DNA of 64,000 bases from positions 868,001-932,000 of the forward strand of contig JACJID010000003.1 in NCBI GenBank assembly GCA_014138725.1, given 5' to 3'. This document shows, one piece after another, positions 44,453-53,006 of this stretch; positions within the stretch are counted from its first letter, which is position 1, and every line of letters begins with the position of its first letter. The notes under the pieces are model-generated. The model was not told where the DNA came from and made no database searches. It worked only from the letters and a program-made list of their open reading frames with translations. The translations under genes and the position numbers were made by a program. The DNA is from Kutzneria viridogrisea (GTDB lineage Bacteria; Actinomycetota; Actinomycetes; Mycobacteriales; Pseudonocardiaceae).

Positions 44453-45706
44453 ATGAAACGGATCGCCATCATTGGCAGCCGCACGGCCATGGCCAGGCAC
44501 GCCAAGGAGTTCGGCCTCGAGATCGTGCTCGTGCACAGTCCGGAGGCACCGCCGACCAGAGTCGCCCAGTACCTCGACCAGGCCATCTGCTGCCCGGTGA
44601 CCGACCCGGAAGCGGTGTACGAGGTGCTGCGCCCGTTGCACGAGGAGCGCCCGTTCAGCCGGGTCCTGGCCCCCGGTGAGGACGGGGTGCTGGCCGCGGC
44701 CGTGGCCAGCGAGCGCTTCGGCCTGGAGGGCAACAGCGTCCAGACCGTGCTGACCATCAAGAACAAGGTGCTCACCAGGAAGGTGCTCGACGAGCTGGGC
44801 ACCCCGGTGCGCAGCCGCGAGGTGGCCAGCGAGGCGGAACTGGTCGAGTTCCTCACCGAGATCGGCGACCAGGTCATCCTCAAGCCGATCGACAGCACCG
44901 GCAGCCTGGCCACGCACATCGTGCGCGACCGGCAGCAGGCCGCGACCTGCTGGGCGCTGTTCGCCCAGGAGGGGCACCACCGAGGGCTGGTCGAGGAGTA
45001 CCTGGTCGGGCCCGAGGTGACGATGGAGTCGTTCACCGTCGCGGGGCAGCACTTCCCGGTCGGGGTGGACGAGTACATCAAGAACGACACCGGCCTGGTG
45101 CCGCTGGCCTCGGTGGTGCCCGGCCGGATCTCCGCCGAGGACCGGGAGGCCATGCGCCAGCAGATGGTCGCGCTGCTCGACGCGGTGGGCCTGCGGGAGG
45201 GACCGGCGCACACCGAGTTCATCCTGACCGCCAACGGGCCGCGCATCCTGGAGACGCACAGCCGCATCGGCGGCGGCGGCATCGACGAGCTGGTGCGCAG
45301 GGCGCACGGCGTGGACCTGTCCAGGGTGCAGGTGACGGTGCCGCTGGGACTGGAGGAGTTCACCCCGCCCGACCTGGACGCGGGCCGGGGCGCGGTGATG
45401 ATCTTCTTCGCGCCCAAGCCAGGCAGGGTGACCGCCGTGTCCGGCCTGGAGGAACTGGGCGTGACCTACAGCCACACCCCGGTGGAACCGGCCTGGACCG
45501 GGCTCAAGGGCCTGGAACACATCCGGCAGGCCGAGGTCGGGGTCAACCTGTGCCTCCAGGTCGGCGACATCGCGCCGGAGGTGAACACCAACTGGGACCG
45601 GCTGATGGGCTGCGTGGTGGCCACCGGGGAGAGCGCACAGGACGCGCTGGACCGCGCGGAGCAGGTGATGGCGGCGATCAAGATCGAGACCGAGCCGGTC
45701 GGCTGA
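44453..45706 (+). CDS. ATP-grasp carboxylate-amine ligase (L-amino acid ligase-like)
   Basis: The protein has 417 residues. N-terminal Rossmann-like part (KRIAIIGSRTAMARHAKEFG), ATP-grasp core with LTIKNKVLTRKVL, VILKPIDSTGS (ATP-binding Lys), VEEYLVGPEVTMESF and the Mg-binding HTEFILTANGPRILETHSRIGG. The pattern matches the BacD / carnosine-synthase / PurT-like set that makes amide bonds through acyl phosphates. In bacterial clusters such enzymes build dipeptides. Its substrates are unknown. It sits directly upstream of a second, unrelated amide-forming enzyme (GH3 type). Confidence 0.87.
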   Translation: MKRIAIIGSRTAMARHAKEFGLEIVLVHSPEAPPTRVAQYLDQAICCPVTDPEAVYEVLRPLHEERPFSRVLAPGEDGVLAAAVASERFGLEGNSVQTVLTIKNKVLTRKVLDELGTPVRSREVASEAELVEFLTEIGDQVILKPIDSTGSLATHIVRDRQQAATCWALFAQEGHHRGLVEEYLVGPEVTMESFTVAGQHFPVGVDEYIKNDTGLVPLASVVPGRISAEDREAMRQQMVALLDAVGLREGPAHTEFILTANGPRILETHSRIGGGGIDELVRRAHGVDLSRVQVTVPLGLEEFTPPDLDAGRGAVMIFFAPKPGRVTAVSGLEELGVTYSHTPVEPAWTGLKGLEHIRQAEVGVNLCLQVGDIAPEVNTNWDRLMGCVVATGESAQDALDRAEQVMAAIKIETEPVG

Positions 45707-45745
45707 CCGGCACGACGCGGACAACCATGTGGGGGATGGAACGAC

Positions 45746-47476
45746 GTGGACGCCGAGACATCAGTGCTGTCACAACAACTGGAGCAGACCGACCGGGGGC
45801 GGGCCGAGCGGCAGCAAGCCAACTCCTCGGTGGTGTCGGACTCCTTCCTGAGCAGGGCTCGCACCGCGCTGGAGCGCCAGCGGGCGGTCTGCCGCGAACC
45901 GGGTGACCTGCCCGAGCGCGTGTTCAAGGACATCCTGGGCCAGGCCGAGGGCACCTACTTCGGCAAGAAGCACGACCTGGCCAGGGTCCGCGGCCTCAGC
46001 GACTGGAAGAAGGCGGTGCCGATCCGCTGCTACCCGGCGCTGCGGCCCTACATCGACAAACTGCTCGACGGCGACTCCAACGTGCTGACCAGGAGTGAGC
46101 CGTACGCGCTGCTGAAGACCTCCGGGTCCAGCGGCAAGCCGAAGCTGATCCCCACCACTCGGCACTGGCGCAACGCCTACCGAGGGCGTGCCCTGTACGC
46201 GCAGTGGGGTCTGTACTTCGAGCACATCGGCTTCGACCGGGCGCGGGACACCGCCGTGCTGGACCTGTCCTGGGAGCGGTCCACCTCCTCGCAGAGCGAG
46301 GGCGGCTACCCCAGCTACAGCATCTCCCAGCGCCCCGCGGCGGTCAGCAGCACCGACTGGGTTCCCAGCTGGTACGAGGAGAGCTGGTTCCAGGGCGTCG
46401 ACGGCGAGGACTACAAGAGCGGCCTGTACCGCAAGCTGCGGCTGCTGGCCGGGTCCGACGTGCGGATCATCGTGGCGCTCAACCCGTCCAAGATCGTCGG
46501 ACTGGCCGAGCAGCTGGCCGAGCGCGGCGAGGACCTGATCTCCGACATCCGCAACGGCACGCTGGCCGGGCGGGCGACGCACGTGGACCGCGACCGGGAC
46601 CTGGCCGCGCGGCTGGACCGTTCGCGGCAGGCCAACGGGGGCACGCTGCGGCTCAGGGACCTGTGGCCGAACCTGTCGCTGGTGGTGTCCTGGAACTCCG
46701 CCTCGGCAGCGCTGTACCGGCCCTGGCTGGAGGAGGTGACCCCAGGCATCCCCAAGTTGCCGTTCAGCGCCACCGGCACCGAGGGCATCGTCACGATCCC
46801 CGTGGACGAGCACATCTCGGCCGGGCCGCTGGCCATCGACCTCGGCCTGTACGAGTTCGCCCCGGTCGGGCAGCGTGAGGAGGGCACCGACCTGGAACCG
46901 GACGCGGAGACCCTGGACTACCGCGACGTCGAGGTGGGCGGCACCTACAACATCGTGATGAGCCAGGCGAACGGGCTGTACCGCTACGACCTCGGCGACC
47001 GGTACACGGTGGTCGACCGGGTCGGCGGCGTGCCCCGGCTGGAGTTCGCCGGGCGCACCGGGTTCGGCAGCTCGTTCACCGGGGAGAAGCTCACCGAGGA
47101 GGACGTGTACAACGCCGTGCGGCTCAGCCTCGGCGAGCACTGGCGCGGCCGCCCGCTGTTCAGCCTGGTCCCGGTCTGGGCCACCCCGCCCGGCTACACC
47201 CTGGCGATCGAGTGGCCGCAGGACTGCCCGCTGTCGGCGCCGGAGTTCGCCGCCGCCGTGGAGCGGCAGTTGCAGCAGCTGAACATCGAGTACGCCGAGA
47301 AGCGGCGCACCGACCGGCTCACGCCCATCACCGTGCTGCCGCTGCGGCCCGGGGCCTTCGGCGTGGTCGAGGAGCGGCGCAGGCTGGAGGGCGCCTCGCC
47401 CGCCCAGCTCAAGCACCACTGGATCCAGCGCAACGGCGATCTGCTGCGGTACCTCGGAACCGACACACAGCGTTAA
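45746..47476 (+). CDS. GH3-family acyl-adenylate/amide synthetase
   Basis: The protein has 576 residues, the usual GH3 length. ANL-type P-loop LLKTSGSSGKPKLIPTT (about 124-140), LSLVVSWNSASAALY, the acyl-binding/adenylation motif PFSATGTEGIVTIP and NGLYRYDLGDRY with the GRTGFGSSFTGEKLTEEDV hinge match the GH3 auxin-conjugating enzyme family. Plant members join amino acids to jasmonate, indole-acetate or benzoates; bacterial ones are rare and mostly uncharacterised. It likely activates a small carboxylic acid as AMP ester and passes it to an amine. GTG start after GGGGGATGGA. Confidence 0.9.
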   Translation: MDAETSVLSQQLEQTDRGRAERQQANSSVVSDSFLSRARTALERQRAVCREPGDLPERVFKDILGQAEGTYFGKKHDLARVRGLSDWKKAVPIRCYPALRPYIDKLLDGDSNVLTRSEPYALLKTSGSSGKPKLIPTTRHWRNAYRGRALYAQWGLYFEHIGFDRARDTAVLDLSWERSTSSQSEGGYPSYSISQRPAAVSSTDWVPSWYEESWFQGVDGEDYKSGLYRKLRLLAGSDVRIIVALNPSKIVGLAEQLAERGEDLISDIRNGTLAGRATHVDRDRDLAARLDRSRQANGGTLRLRDLWPNLSLVVSWNSASAALYRPWLEEVTPGIPKLPFSATGTEGIVTIPVDEHISAGPLAIDLGLYEFAPVGQREEGTDLEPDAETLDYRDVEVGGTYNIVMSQANGLYRYDLGDRYTVVDRVGGVPRLEFAGRTGFGSSFTGEKLTEEDVYNAVRLSLGEHWRGRPLFSLVPVWATPPGYTLAIEWPQDCPLSAPEFAAAVERQLQQLNIEYAEKRRTDRLTPITVLPLRPGAFGVVEERRRLEGASPAQLKHHWIQRNGDLLRYLGTDTQR

Positions 47477-47498
47477 CAGATTCCCTTGGGGGGTAAGG

Positions 47499-48368
47499 AT
47501 GTTAGCGACACAGGACGTGCACTCGGTGGCGGAACTGGCCGCCGGGGACGGCACTCCGCTGGCACTGCACAGCTGGACGGCGGCCGATCCCGCGGACGTG
47601 CGCGGGGTGCTCTTTTACGTGCACGGGATCCAGAGCCACGCGGGCTGGTTGTTCGAGACCGGTCCGGAACTGGCACGGCGCGGGGTGGCCACCTACGCCC
47701 TGGACCGGCGCGGGTCCGGGCTCAGCGGTGGCGGCCGGGGCGACCTGCCCACCGCCGAGGTGGTCGTGCAGGACTACCTGCGCGGTCTGGCCGCGGCGCG
47801 GGAACTGGCCCAGGGCCTGCCGCTGACGGTGCTGGGGCAGAGCTTCGGCGCCAGCGTGGTGGCCGCGCTCGCCGCGGGCACCGACCCCGGTGCGGACGCG
47901 ATCGTGTACTGCACCCCGGCGCTGGGCCAGCAGCGTGCGCGGCACAAGCCGGACGACCTGGTACGGCTGCGGCAGTCGCTCGGCGGGCAGCGCTCACCGA
48001 TCGCGCTGGAGGACGAGGACTACACCAGCGAGTCGCGCTACCTGGAGTTCATGGCCAACGACCGCCTGATGCTGCGGCAGGTCACCGAGCGCACCAGGGC
48101 GGCGATGGTGGGGCTGGAGGACCTCTACACCGGGCGGCGGGCGCCGGGCGGGGCCCAGGTCCACTTCGTGCGCACCGAACTCGACCCGATCATCGACCTG
48201 ACGGTGGCGGAGAAGGTGCTGATCGACCTGCACGAGACCTTCACCGCGACCACCTTCCCGATCCGGCAGCACTACGTGGAGTTCTCCTCGGTGCGGCGGG
48301 ACTACTGGGACTGGCTGGCCGAGGTCGTGCTCAGGACCGACCGGGCCCGACGGGTCCGCACCCCGTGA
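47499..48368 (+). CDS. Alpha/beta hydrolase (serine-aminopeptidase/lysophospholipase-like)
   Basis: The protein has 289 residues. Oxyanion part GVLFYVHGIQSHAGWL, RRGSGLS, nucleophile elbow VLGQSFGASV with Ser near 114, then probable acid in RTELDPIIDL and a late His in ETFTATTFPIRQHYVEF region. The lid is short. It may hydrolyse an ester/amide intermediate or act as proofreading thioesterase-like enzyme in the cluster. GGGGGGTAAGG precedes the ATG. It overlaps the next gene by four bases (GTGA). Confidence 0.85.
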   Translation: MLATQDVHSVAELAAGDGTPLALHSWTAADPADVRGVLFYVHGIQSHAGWLFETGPELARRGVATYALDRRGSGLSGGGRGDLPTAEVVVQDYLRGLAAARELAQGLPLTVLGQSFGASVVAALAAGTDPGADAIVYCTPALGQQRARHKPDDLVRLRQSLGGQRSPIALEDEDYTSESRYLEFMANDRLMLRQVTERTRAAMVGLEDLYTGRRAPGGAQVHFVRTELDPIIDLTVAEKVLIDLHETFTATTFPIRQHYVEFSSVRRDYWDWLAEVVLRTDRARRVRTP

Positions 48369-49528
48369 TCGAGCAGATCCTGGTCCGCACGGCCGAGATC
48401 CCGATGGCACGGCCGTTCGTGCACGCGGCGAAGTCGCGGCACCACACCGCTTCGGTGCTGGTGACCGTGACCGCCCGTGGGCAGCGCGGCTGGGGCGAGG
48501 GCGCACCGAGGCCCTACGTCACCGGGGAGACAGTCGCCTCGGCGGAGCAGGCGCTGCGCCGGATCAGCCCGGACTGGCTGAACCGGCTCATCGACCTCAA
48601 CGAGTTCGAGGCGGCCGTGCGCCAACTCGCCTCGCTGGACCTGAGCCGGTTGGTCGGTGGCGGGCAACCGGCACGGGCTGCCGCCACGGCGCTGGAGATC
48701 GCGCTGTTCGACCTGATCTGCCGGCTGCACGGCCGATCGGGACTGGACGGGCTGCGCAGCACCCCGCTCGGGGCACGGCTGCTGGCCCCGACCGGCTCCC
48801 CGGCTCCGGTCAGCTGCGTGCTGGACCTGGCCAAGGACCCGGCCGAGACCATCTCGGCGCTCGGTGAGCGGGCGATCAGCTCGATCCGGCACGTGAAGCT
48901 GAAGGCCACCAAGCTGCTGGACACCTGCGTGCGGCACGTGTCCGCCGTGCGGGAGCGCTTCTCGGCGGACACCACCATCTCGGTGGACGCCAACGGGGAC
49001 TGGGACCGTGCCACGGCGGTGCTGGCCGCGCGGAGGCTGGCACCGCTGCGGGTCGGCTGGCTGGAGGAGCCGGTCCGCCCCAGGGACTGGGCCGCGCTGC
49101 GGGAGGTTCGCGAGGCGGGCGGTGTTCCCGTGATGCTCGACGAGTCCTGTGTGGACACAGCGGACCTGGAGATCGCCCACGCGCTGTCGGCCGTGGACTC
49201 GGTCAACGCACGGATCAGCAAGTGCGGCGGCCTGTTCCCGACCCTGCGGCTCGTGCAGCGGGCCCGCGAACTGGGGCTGGGCGTGCAACTGGGGGTCCAG
49301 GTGGGTGAGGTCGGCCCGCTCTGGGCCGCGGGCCGGCTGCTGGCCACCGCGCTCGAGGGCCTGGCCACCGCCGAGGCCGGCAGGCAGGACGACTGGTTCC
49401 CGGTGCCGCTGACCGAACCGCCCTATGCCGTGGACCGCGAGCGGTACCTCGCCGGACCGGTCGGCGGCGTGGGGATCGGTGTGCTGCCCGGACGAGACCT
49501 GAACCAACACTGGGAGGAACTGACGTGA
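48365..49528 (+). CDS. Enolase-superfamily enzyme of the muconate-lactonising / dipeptide-epimerase subgroup
   Basis: The protein has 387 residues. The capping domain (about 1-130) carries VTVTARGQRGWGEGAPRPYVTGE. The barrel has the KxK motif HVKLKATK (about 178-180), metal ligands in SVDANGDW, VGWLEEPV and VMLDESC, and the second-side Lys in NARISKCGG. This set is expected for the MLE subgroup: cycloisomerases, N-succinylamino-acid racemases, dipeptide epimerases. With two amide ligases in the operon, epimerisation of an amino-acid or dipeptide centre is a plausible role. GTG start overlaps the hydrolase stop. Confidence 0.88.
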   Translation: MIEQILVRTAEIPMARPFVHAAKSRHHTASVLVTVTARGQRGWGEGAPRPYVTGETVASAEQALRRISPDWLNRLIDLNEFEAAVRQLASLDLSRLVGGGQPARAAATALEIALFDLICRLHGRSGLDGLRSTPLGARLLAPTGSPAPVSCVLDLAKDPAETISALGERAISSIRHVKLKATKLLDTCVRHVSAVRERFSADTTISVDANGDWDRATAVLAARRLAPLRVGWLEEPVRPRDWAALREVREAGGVPVMLDESCVDTADLEIAHALSAVDSVNARISKCGGLFPTLRLVQRARELGLGVQLGVQVGEVGPLWAAGRLLATALEGLATAEAGRQDDWFPVPLTEPPYAVDRERYLAGPVGGVGIGVLPGRDLNQHWEELT

Positions 49529-50271
49529 CGAACGGAACTGCGCTGCTCATCGGTGCGGCCGGCGGAATCCTGCGCGAGGTCGCCGCTGGGCTGGCCGAGC
49601 AGGGGCACGGGCTGGTGCTGCTGGACCGGGACGAGCAGGCGGTCAGCGCGCTGGCCGGGGAGCTGTCCGCGAAGACGAAGGTGGAGGTCGTGGTCGGGGA
49701 CATCACCGACTACGCCGCCGCGAGCGAGCAGTTGGCCGAGGTGGTCGCGAAGCACGCGCCGTCCGTCCTGGTCAACGGGGTCGGCGGGGACACCAGGGTG
49801 ATCGGCTACGCCGACCTGACCACCGAGCACTTCGACACCGCGATCACCGAGAACCTGGTCAGCACCTTCATCGCCATCAGGGCCTGCGCGCCCGCGATGA
49901 CCGAGGCGGGCTACGGGCGGATCGTGAACTTCGCCTCCGCTGGCGGCCGCACCTACAGCCACTTCAACAACGCCGCCTACGTGGCCGCCAAGGCCGCCGT
50001 CATCGGCATGACCAAGCAGATCGCCTACGAGCTGGCACCGCACGGGGTGGTGGCCAACGTGGTCGCCCACGGGCCGATCGCCACCGCCCGCGTCGCGGGC
50101 GCCTGGGAGCGGCGCGACCCCGCGCAGCGCGAGACCGTGCTGTCCAAGCTGCCGATGCGGCGCATGGGCAGTGTGCGGGAGGCGGTCGGCAGCGTGCTCT
50201 ACCTGTGCTCGGACAGCGCCGGGTACACCACCGGCTCGGTGATCGACATCAACGGCGGCCTCTACATGTGA
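49525..50271 (+). CDS. Short-chain dehydrogenase/reductase
   Basis: The protein has 248 residues. Nucleotide-binding loop ALLIGAAGGILREVA (a variant of TGxxxGIG), NGVGGD in the NNAG position, catalytic Ser/Tyr/Lys in NFASAGGR and AAYVAAKAA, and SVIDINGGLYM at the C-terminus. Classical SDR length. It may oxidise or reduce a hydroxy/keto group of the cluster's building block. GTG start overlaps the enolase-family stop codon. Confidence 0.9.
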   Translation: MTNGTALLIGAAGGILREVAAGLAEQGHGLVLLDRDEQAVSALAGELSAKTKVEVVVGDITDYAAASEQLAEVVAKHAPSVLVNGVGGDTRVIGYADLTTEHFDTAITENLVSTFIAIRACAPAMTEAGYGRIVNFASAGGRTYSHFNNAAYVAAKAAVIGMTKQIAYELAPHGVVANVVAHGPIATARVAGAWERRDPAQRETVLSKLPMRRMGSVREAVGSVLYLCSDSAGYTTGSVIDINGGLYM

Positions 50272-50306
50272 CCTTCGGGCACGCCAACAGACAGGAGGGT
50301 TCTCCC

Positions 50307-50594
50307 GTGTTCGTGGTGGAGTTGCAGTACAACGTGGACCGCGCGGGCCGCGAGCCTTCGCACCGGGCGCACGCCGAGTACCTGGCCTCGCTGACCGAGC
50401 GCGGCGTGCTGCGCGGAGCCGGTCCGCTGGTCGACGCCAACGGCGGCCTGCTCGTGTACGACGTGCCCGACCGGGCCGCGTTGCAGGAGGTGCTCGACAA
50501 CGAGCCCTACGTCCAGGCGGGACTCGTCGCGCAGACCCTGGTCCGCGAGTGGAACCCGGGCAAGGGCAGCTGGTTCACCACGGCCGTCAGCTGA
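50307..50594 (+). CDS. YciI-like small protein
   Basis: The protein has 95 residues from GTG 50307, with ACAGGAGGG eight bases upstream. Ferredoxin-like pattern with RAHAEYLASLTERGVLRGAGPLVD and a C-terminal LVREWNPGKGSW. The conserved His of YciI-like domains is in SHRAHAEYL. Members act as small dehydrochlorinase/muconolactone-isomerase-like enzymes or have unknown roles. It sits between SDR and aminotransferase genes. Confidence 0.85.
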   Translation: MFVVELQYNVDRAGREPSHRAHAEYLASLTERGVLRGAGPLVDANGGLLVYDVPDRAALQEVLDNEPYVQAGLVAQTLVREWNPGKGSWFTTAVS

Positions 50595-50624
50595 CGGCCT
50601 CCTCTGGGGGGTAGGAGAAAAACG

Positions 50625-51962
50625 ATGAGTATGTCCATTGTGGACAGCGAGGTGCGCGGCCGGGTCGAGTTCGACCTCGCCGAGCTGCACGGCGCCGTGG
50701 TCGACCCCGGCATGGACTCGATGCGGCTGCTGAGCGAGACCGCCATGGCGTTCCCGGACGCCCTGTCGTTCTCCTCGGGCGCACCGCACGACGGCAATCA
50801 CGACCTGTCCCGGCTGTCGGTCCACCTGGAGCGCTACCTGCGGCACCTGCGCGAGACCGGCGTGCCCGAGCGCCGGATCAGGCGGCTGCTGTTCCAGTAC
50901 GGGCCGGTCAACGGCTTCATCCAGGACGAGATCGCCCGCATGCTGGTGCGGGACGAGGACATCCACGTGCCCGCCGAGGCGATCATGGTGACGCACGGCG
51001 CACAGGAGGCGATGCTGATCGCGCTGCGCGGGCTGTGCACCTCGCCGGGGGACGTGCTGCTGTCGGTGTCCCCGACCTACGTGGGCATCGTGGGTGCGGC
51101 CAAGACGCTGGACATCCCGGTCAAGGCCGTGCACGAGGGCCCGCACGGGCTGGAGCCCGAGGCGGTGCGGGCGGCGGCCCGCGAGGTCCGGGCCGAGGGC
51201 GGGCGCCCGGTGGCCTGCTACCTGGTGCCGGACTTCGCCAACCCGACCGGGACCAGGCTCAGCGAGCAGGCACGGCGCGAGCTGCTCCAGGTCGCCGCCG
51301 AGGAGGGCCTGCTGCTGCTCGAGGACAACCCCTACGGGCTGTTCGCGGCCGAGGGCGACCAGCTCCCGACGCTGAAGTCCTTGGACGACAAGGGTTGTGT
51401 GCTCTACCTCGGCTCCTTCGCCAAGTCGGCCTTCCCCGGTGCCAGGATCGGCTACCTGGTGGCCGACCAGCCGGTGACCGAGGCCGACGGGCGGGTCCGC
51501 CCGCTGGCCGCCGTGCTGTCGAAGGTCAAGAGCATGATCAGCGTGGGCTCCTCCTCCATCGCCCAGGCCGTGGTCGGCGGCATCCTCGTCGAGCACGACT
51601 ACGACCTGCGCTCGGCCACCCGCGAACTGGCCAGGACCTACCTGGAGCGGTTGGCGGCGACGACCAGCAGCCTGACCGAGCACTTCCCCGCACAGCGCTA
51701 CGCCGAGCACGGCGTGCGCTGGAACACCCCGCGCGGCGGCTTCTTCCTCGTACTGGAGGTCGGGTTCACCGCCGACCTGGCCGCGATGGAGCGCTGCGCG
51801 CGCGACTACGGGGTGAGCTGGGCCCCGATGAGCATGTTCCACGTGGACGGTGGCGGGGACCGCGCGATGCGCCTTGGCTTCAGCAATCTGTCCACAGAGG
51901 ACATCCGCGAGGGCATCTCCCGGCTCGCCCGCTTCATCACCGAGACCCCGCGCACCGCGTAG
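50625..51962 (+). CDS. Fold-type I PLP aminotransferase, HpgT/DpgT-like
   Basis: The protein has 445 residues. MDSMRLLSETAMAFPDALSFSSGAPHDG, LFQYGPVNGFIQDEIARML, MVTHGAQEAMLIALRGL, LSVSPTYVGIVGAAKTLDIPV, VPDFANPTGT and the PLP Lys in YLGSFAKSAFPGARIGY. The combination is closest to transaminases such as HpgT/DpgT that make 4-hydroxy- or 3,5-dihydroxyphenylglycine from glyoxylates. It has no N-terminal GntR domain, so it is not a MocR regulator. AGGAG precedes the ATG. It likely supplies a non-proteinogenic amino acid for the ligases. Confidence 0.87.
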   Translation: MSMSIVDSEVRGRVEFDLAELHGAVVDPGMDSMRLLSETAMAFPDALSFSSGAPHDGNHDLSRLSVHLERYLRHLRETGVPERRIRRLLFQYGPVNGFIQDEIARMLVRDEDIHVPAEAIMVTHGAQEAMLIALRGLCTSPGDVLLSVSPTYVGIVGAAKTLDIPVKAVHEGPHGLEPEAVRAAAREVRAEGGRPVACYLVPDFANPTGTRLSEQARRELLQVAAEEGLLLLEDNPYGLFAAEGDQLPTLKSLDDKGCVLYLGSFAKSAFPGARIGYLVADQPVTEADGRVRPLAAVLSKVKSMISVGSSSIAQAVVGGILVEHDYDLRSATRELARTYLERLAATTSSLTEHFPAQRYAEHGVRWNTPRGGFFLVLEVGFTADLAAMERCARDYGVSWAPMSMFHVDGGGDRAMRLGFSNLSTEDIREGISRLARFITETPRTA

Positions 51963-52004
51963 GCGGTCTTCCTCCTTTCCTTTCAACTCAGTCGACAAAC
52001 AGGG

Positions 52005-52973
52005 GTGGACAAGATGGACGCACAGAGCGTCTTCACTCTCAACGACACCGAGCGGCACGAGCTGAGCGCGCTCGCCGACGTGCTCGCTGGCACCGAGCCC
52101 GGCAAGATCGACGAGGAGAGCTGGATGAGCGCGGGCCGCGACCGGTCCGCGAGCATCCCCGCGCGGCTGGCCGCCAGGGTCCGGCAGTTCCGCCACGACA
52201 GCGGTGTGGACGGCGCGCTGCTGATCCGCAACCTGCCCGTGGCCGAGGGCCTGCCGCCGACCCCGGCGGTGCTCGGCTCGGTCGAGCGCGAGGCCACCAA
52301 CCCGGCCTCGGTGATCACGCTGGTCTCCCTGCAACTCGGTGAGATCATCGCCTTCCGCAACGAGAAGTCCGGGGCGCTCGTGCAGAACGTGGTGCCGGTC
52401 CCCGGCCAGGAGGCGGCGCAGAACAACGCGGGCTCCAAGCGGCTGGGCATGCACGTGGAGAACACCTTCCATCCCAACCGCCCGGACTACGTCGCGCTGT
52501 TCTGCCTGCGCGCCGACCACGACCGCGAGGCGGAGCTGCAGATCACCTCGGTGCGCAGGGCCGTCGAGCTGGTGTCCGATGTGGACCGCAAGGTGTTGCA
52601 GCAGCCCAGGTTCGTCACCGCGCCGCCCTCCTCGTTCCCCTCGCTGGGCGGCGAGCCCGAGCCGCACGCCCTGCTGGTCGGCGACGTGGACGACCCCGAC
52701 GTGCGCGCGGACTTCATCAGCACCGTGCCGCTCGACGAGGAGGCCGCCGCGGCCAAGGACCGGCTGGAGCAGGCCTTCGCCGAGGTGGTCGAGTCGCTCA
52801 AACTGGAGCCCGGCGACCTGGCCATCGTGGACAACCGCCTCGCGCTGCACGGGCGCAGCTTCTTCAAGCCGCGCTACGACGGCCAGGACCGCTGGCTGCA
52901 CCGCACCTTCATCCAGCTCGACGGCCGCCGGTCGCGGGCCGTCCGTCAGGGCAACGGCAGTGTGCTCGACTGA
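52005..52973 (+). CDS. Fe(II)/2-oxoglutarate oxygenase, clavaminate-synthase/asparagine-oxygenase-like
   Basis: The protein has 322 residues. The facial triad appears as HxE in GMHVENTFHPNRPDYVALFCLR (about 149-151) and a distal His in NRLALHGRSFF, followed by the 2OG-binding Arg in RWLHRTFIQLDGRR. HxE in place of HxD is a mark of the VioC / AsnO / clavaminate synthase group, which beta-hydroxylates free amino acids. It probably hydroxylates an amino acid or the dipeptide product. GTG start; an in-frame ATG lies three codons later. Confidence 0.88.
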   Translation: MDKMDAQSVFTLNDTERHELSALADVLAGTEPGKIDEESWMSAGRDRSASIPARLAARVRQFRHDSGVDGALLIRNLPVAEGLPPTPAVLGSVEREATNPASVITLVSLQLGEIIAFRNEKSGALVQNVVPVPGQEAAQNNAGSKRLGMHVENTFHPNRPDYVALFCLRADHDREAELQITSVRRAVELVSDVDRKVLQQPRFVTAPPSSFPSLGGEPEPHALLVGDVDDPDVRADFISTVPLDEEAAAAKDRLEQAFAEVVESLKLEPGDLAIVDNRLALHGRSFFKPRYDGQDRWLHRTFIQLDGRRSRAVRQGNGSVLD

Positions 52974-53006
52974 CCGGTCGGGGGCGCGCCCGGTGAGGAG
53001 GGCACC

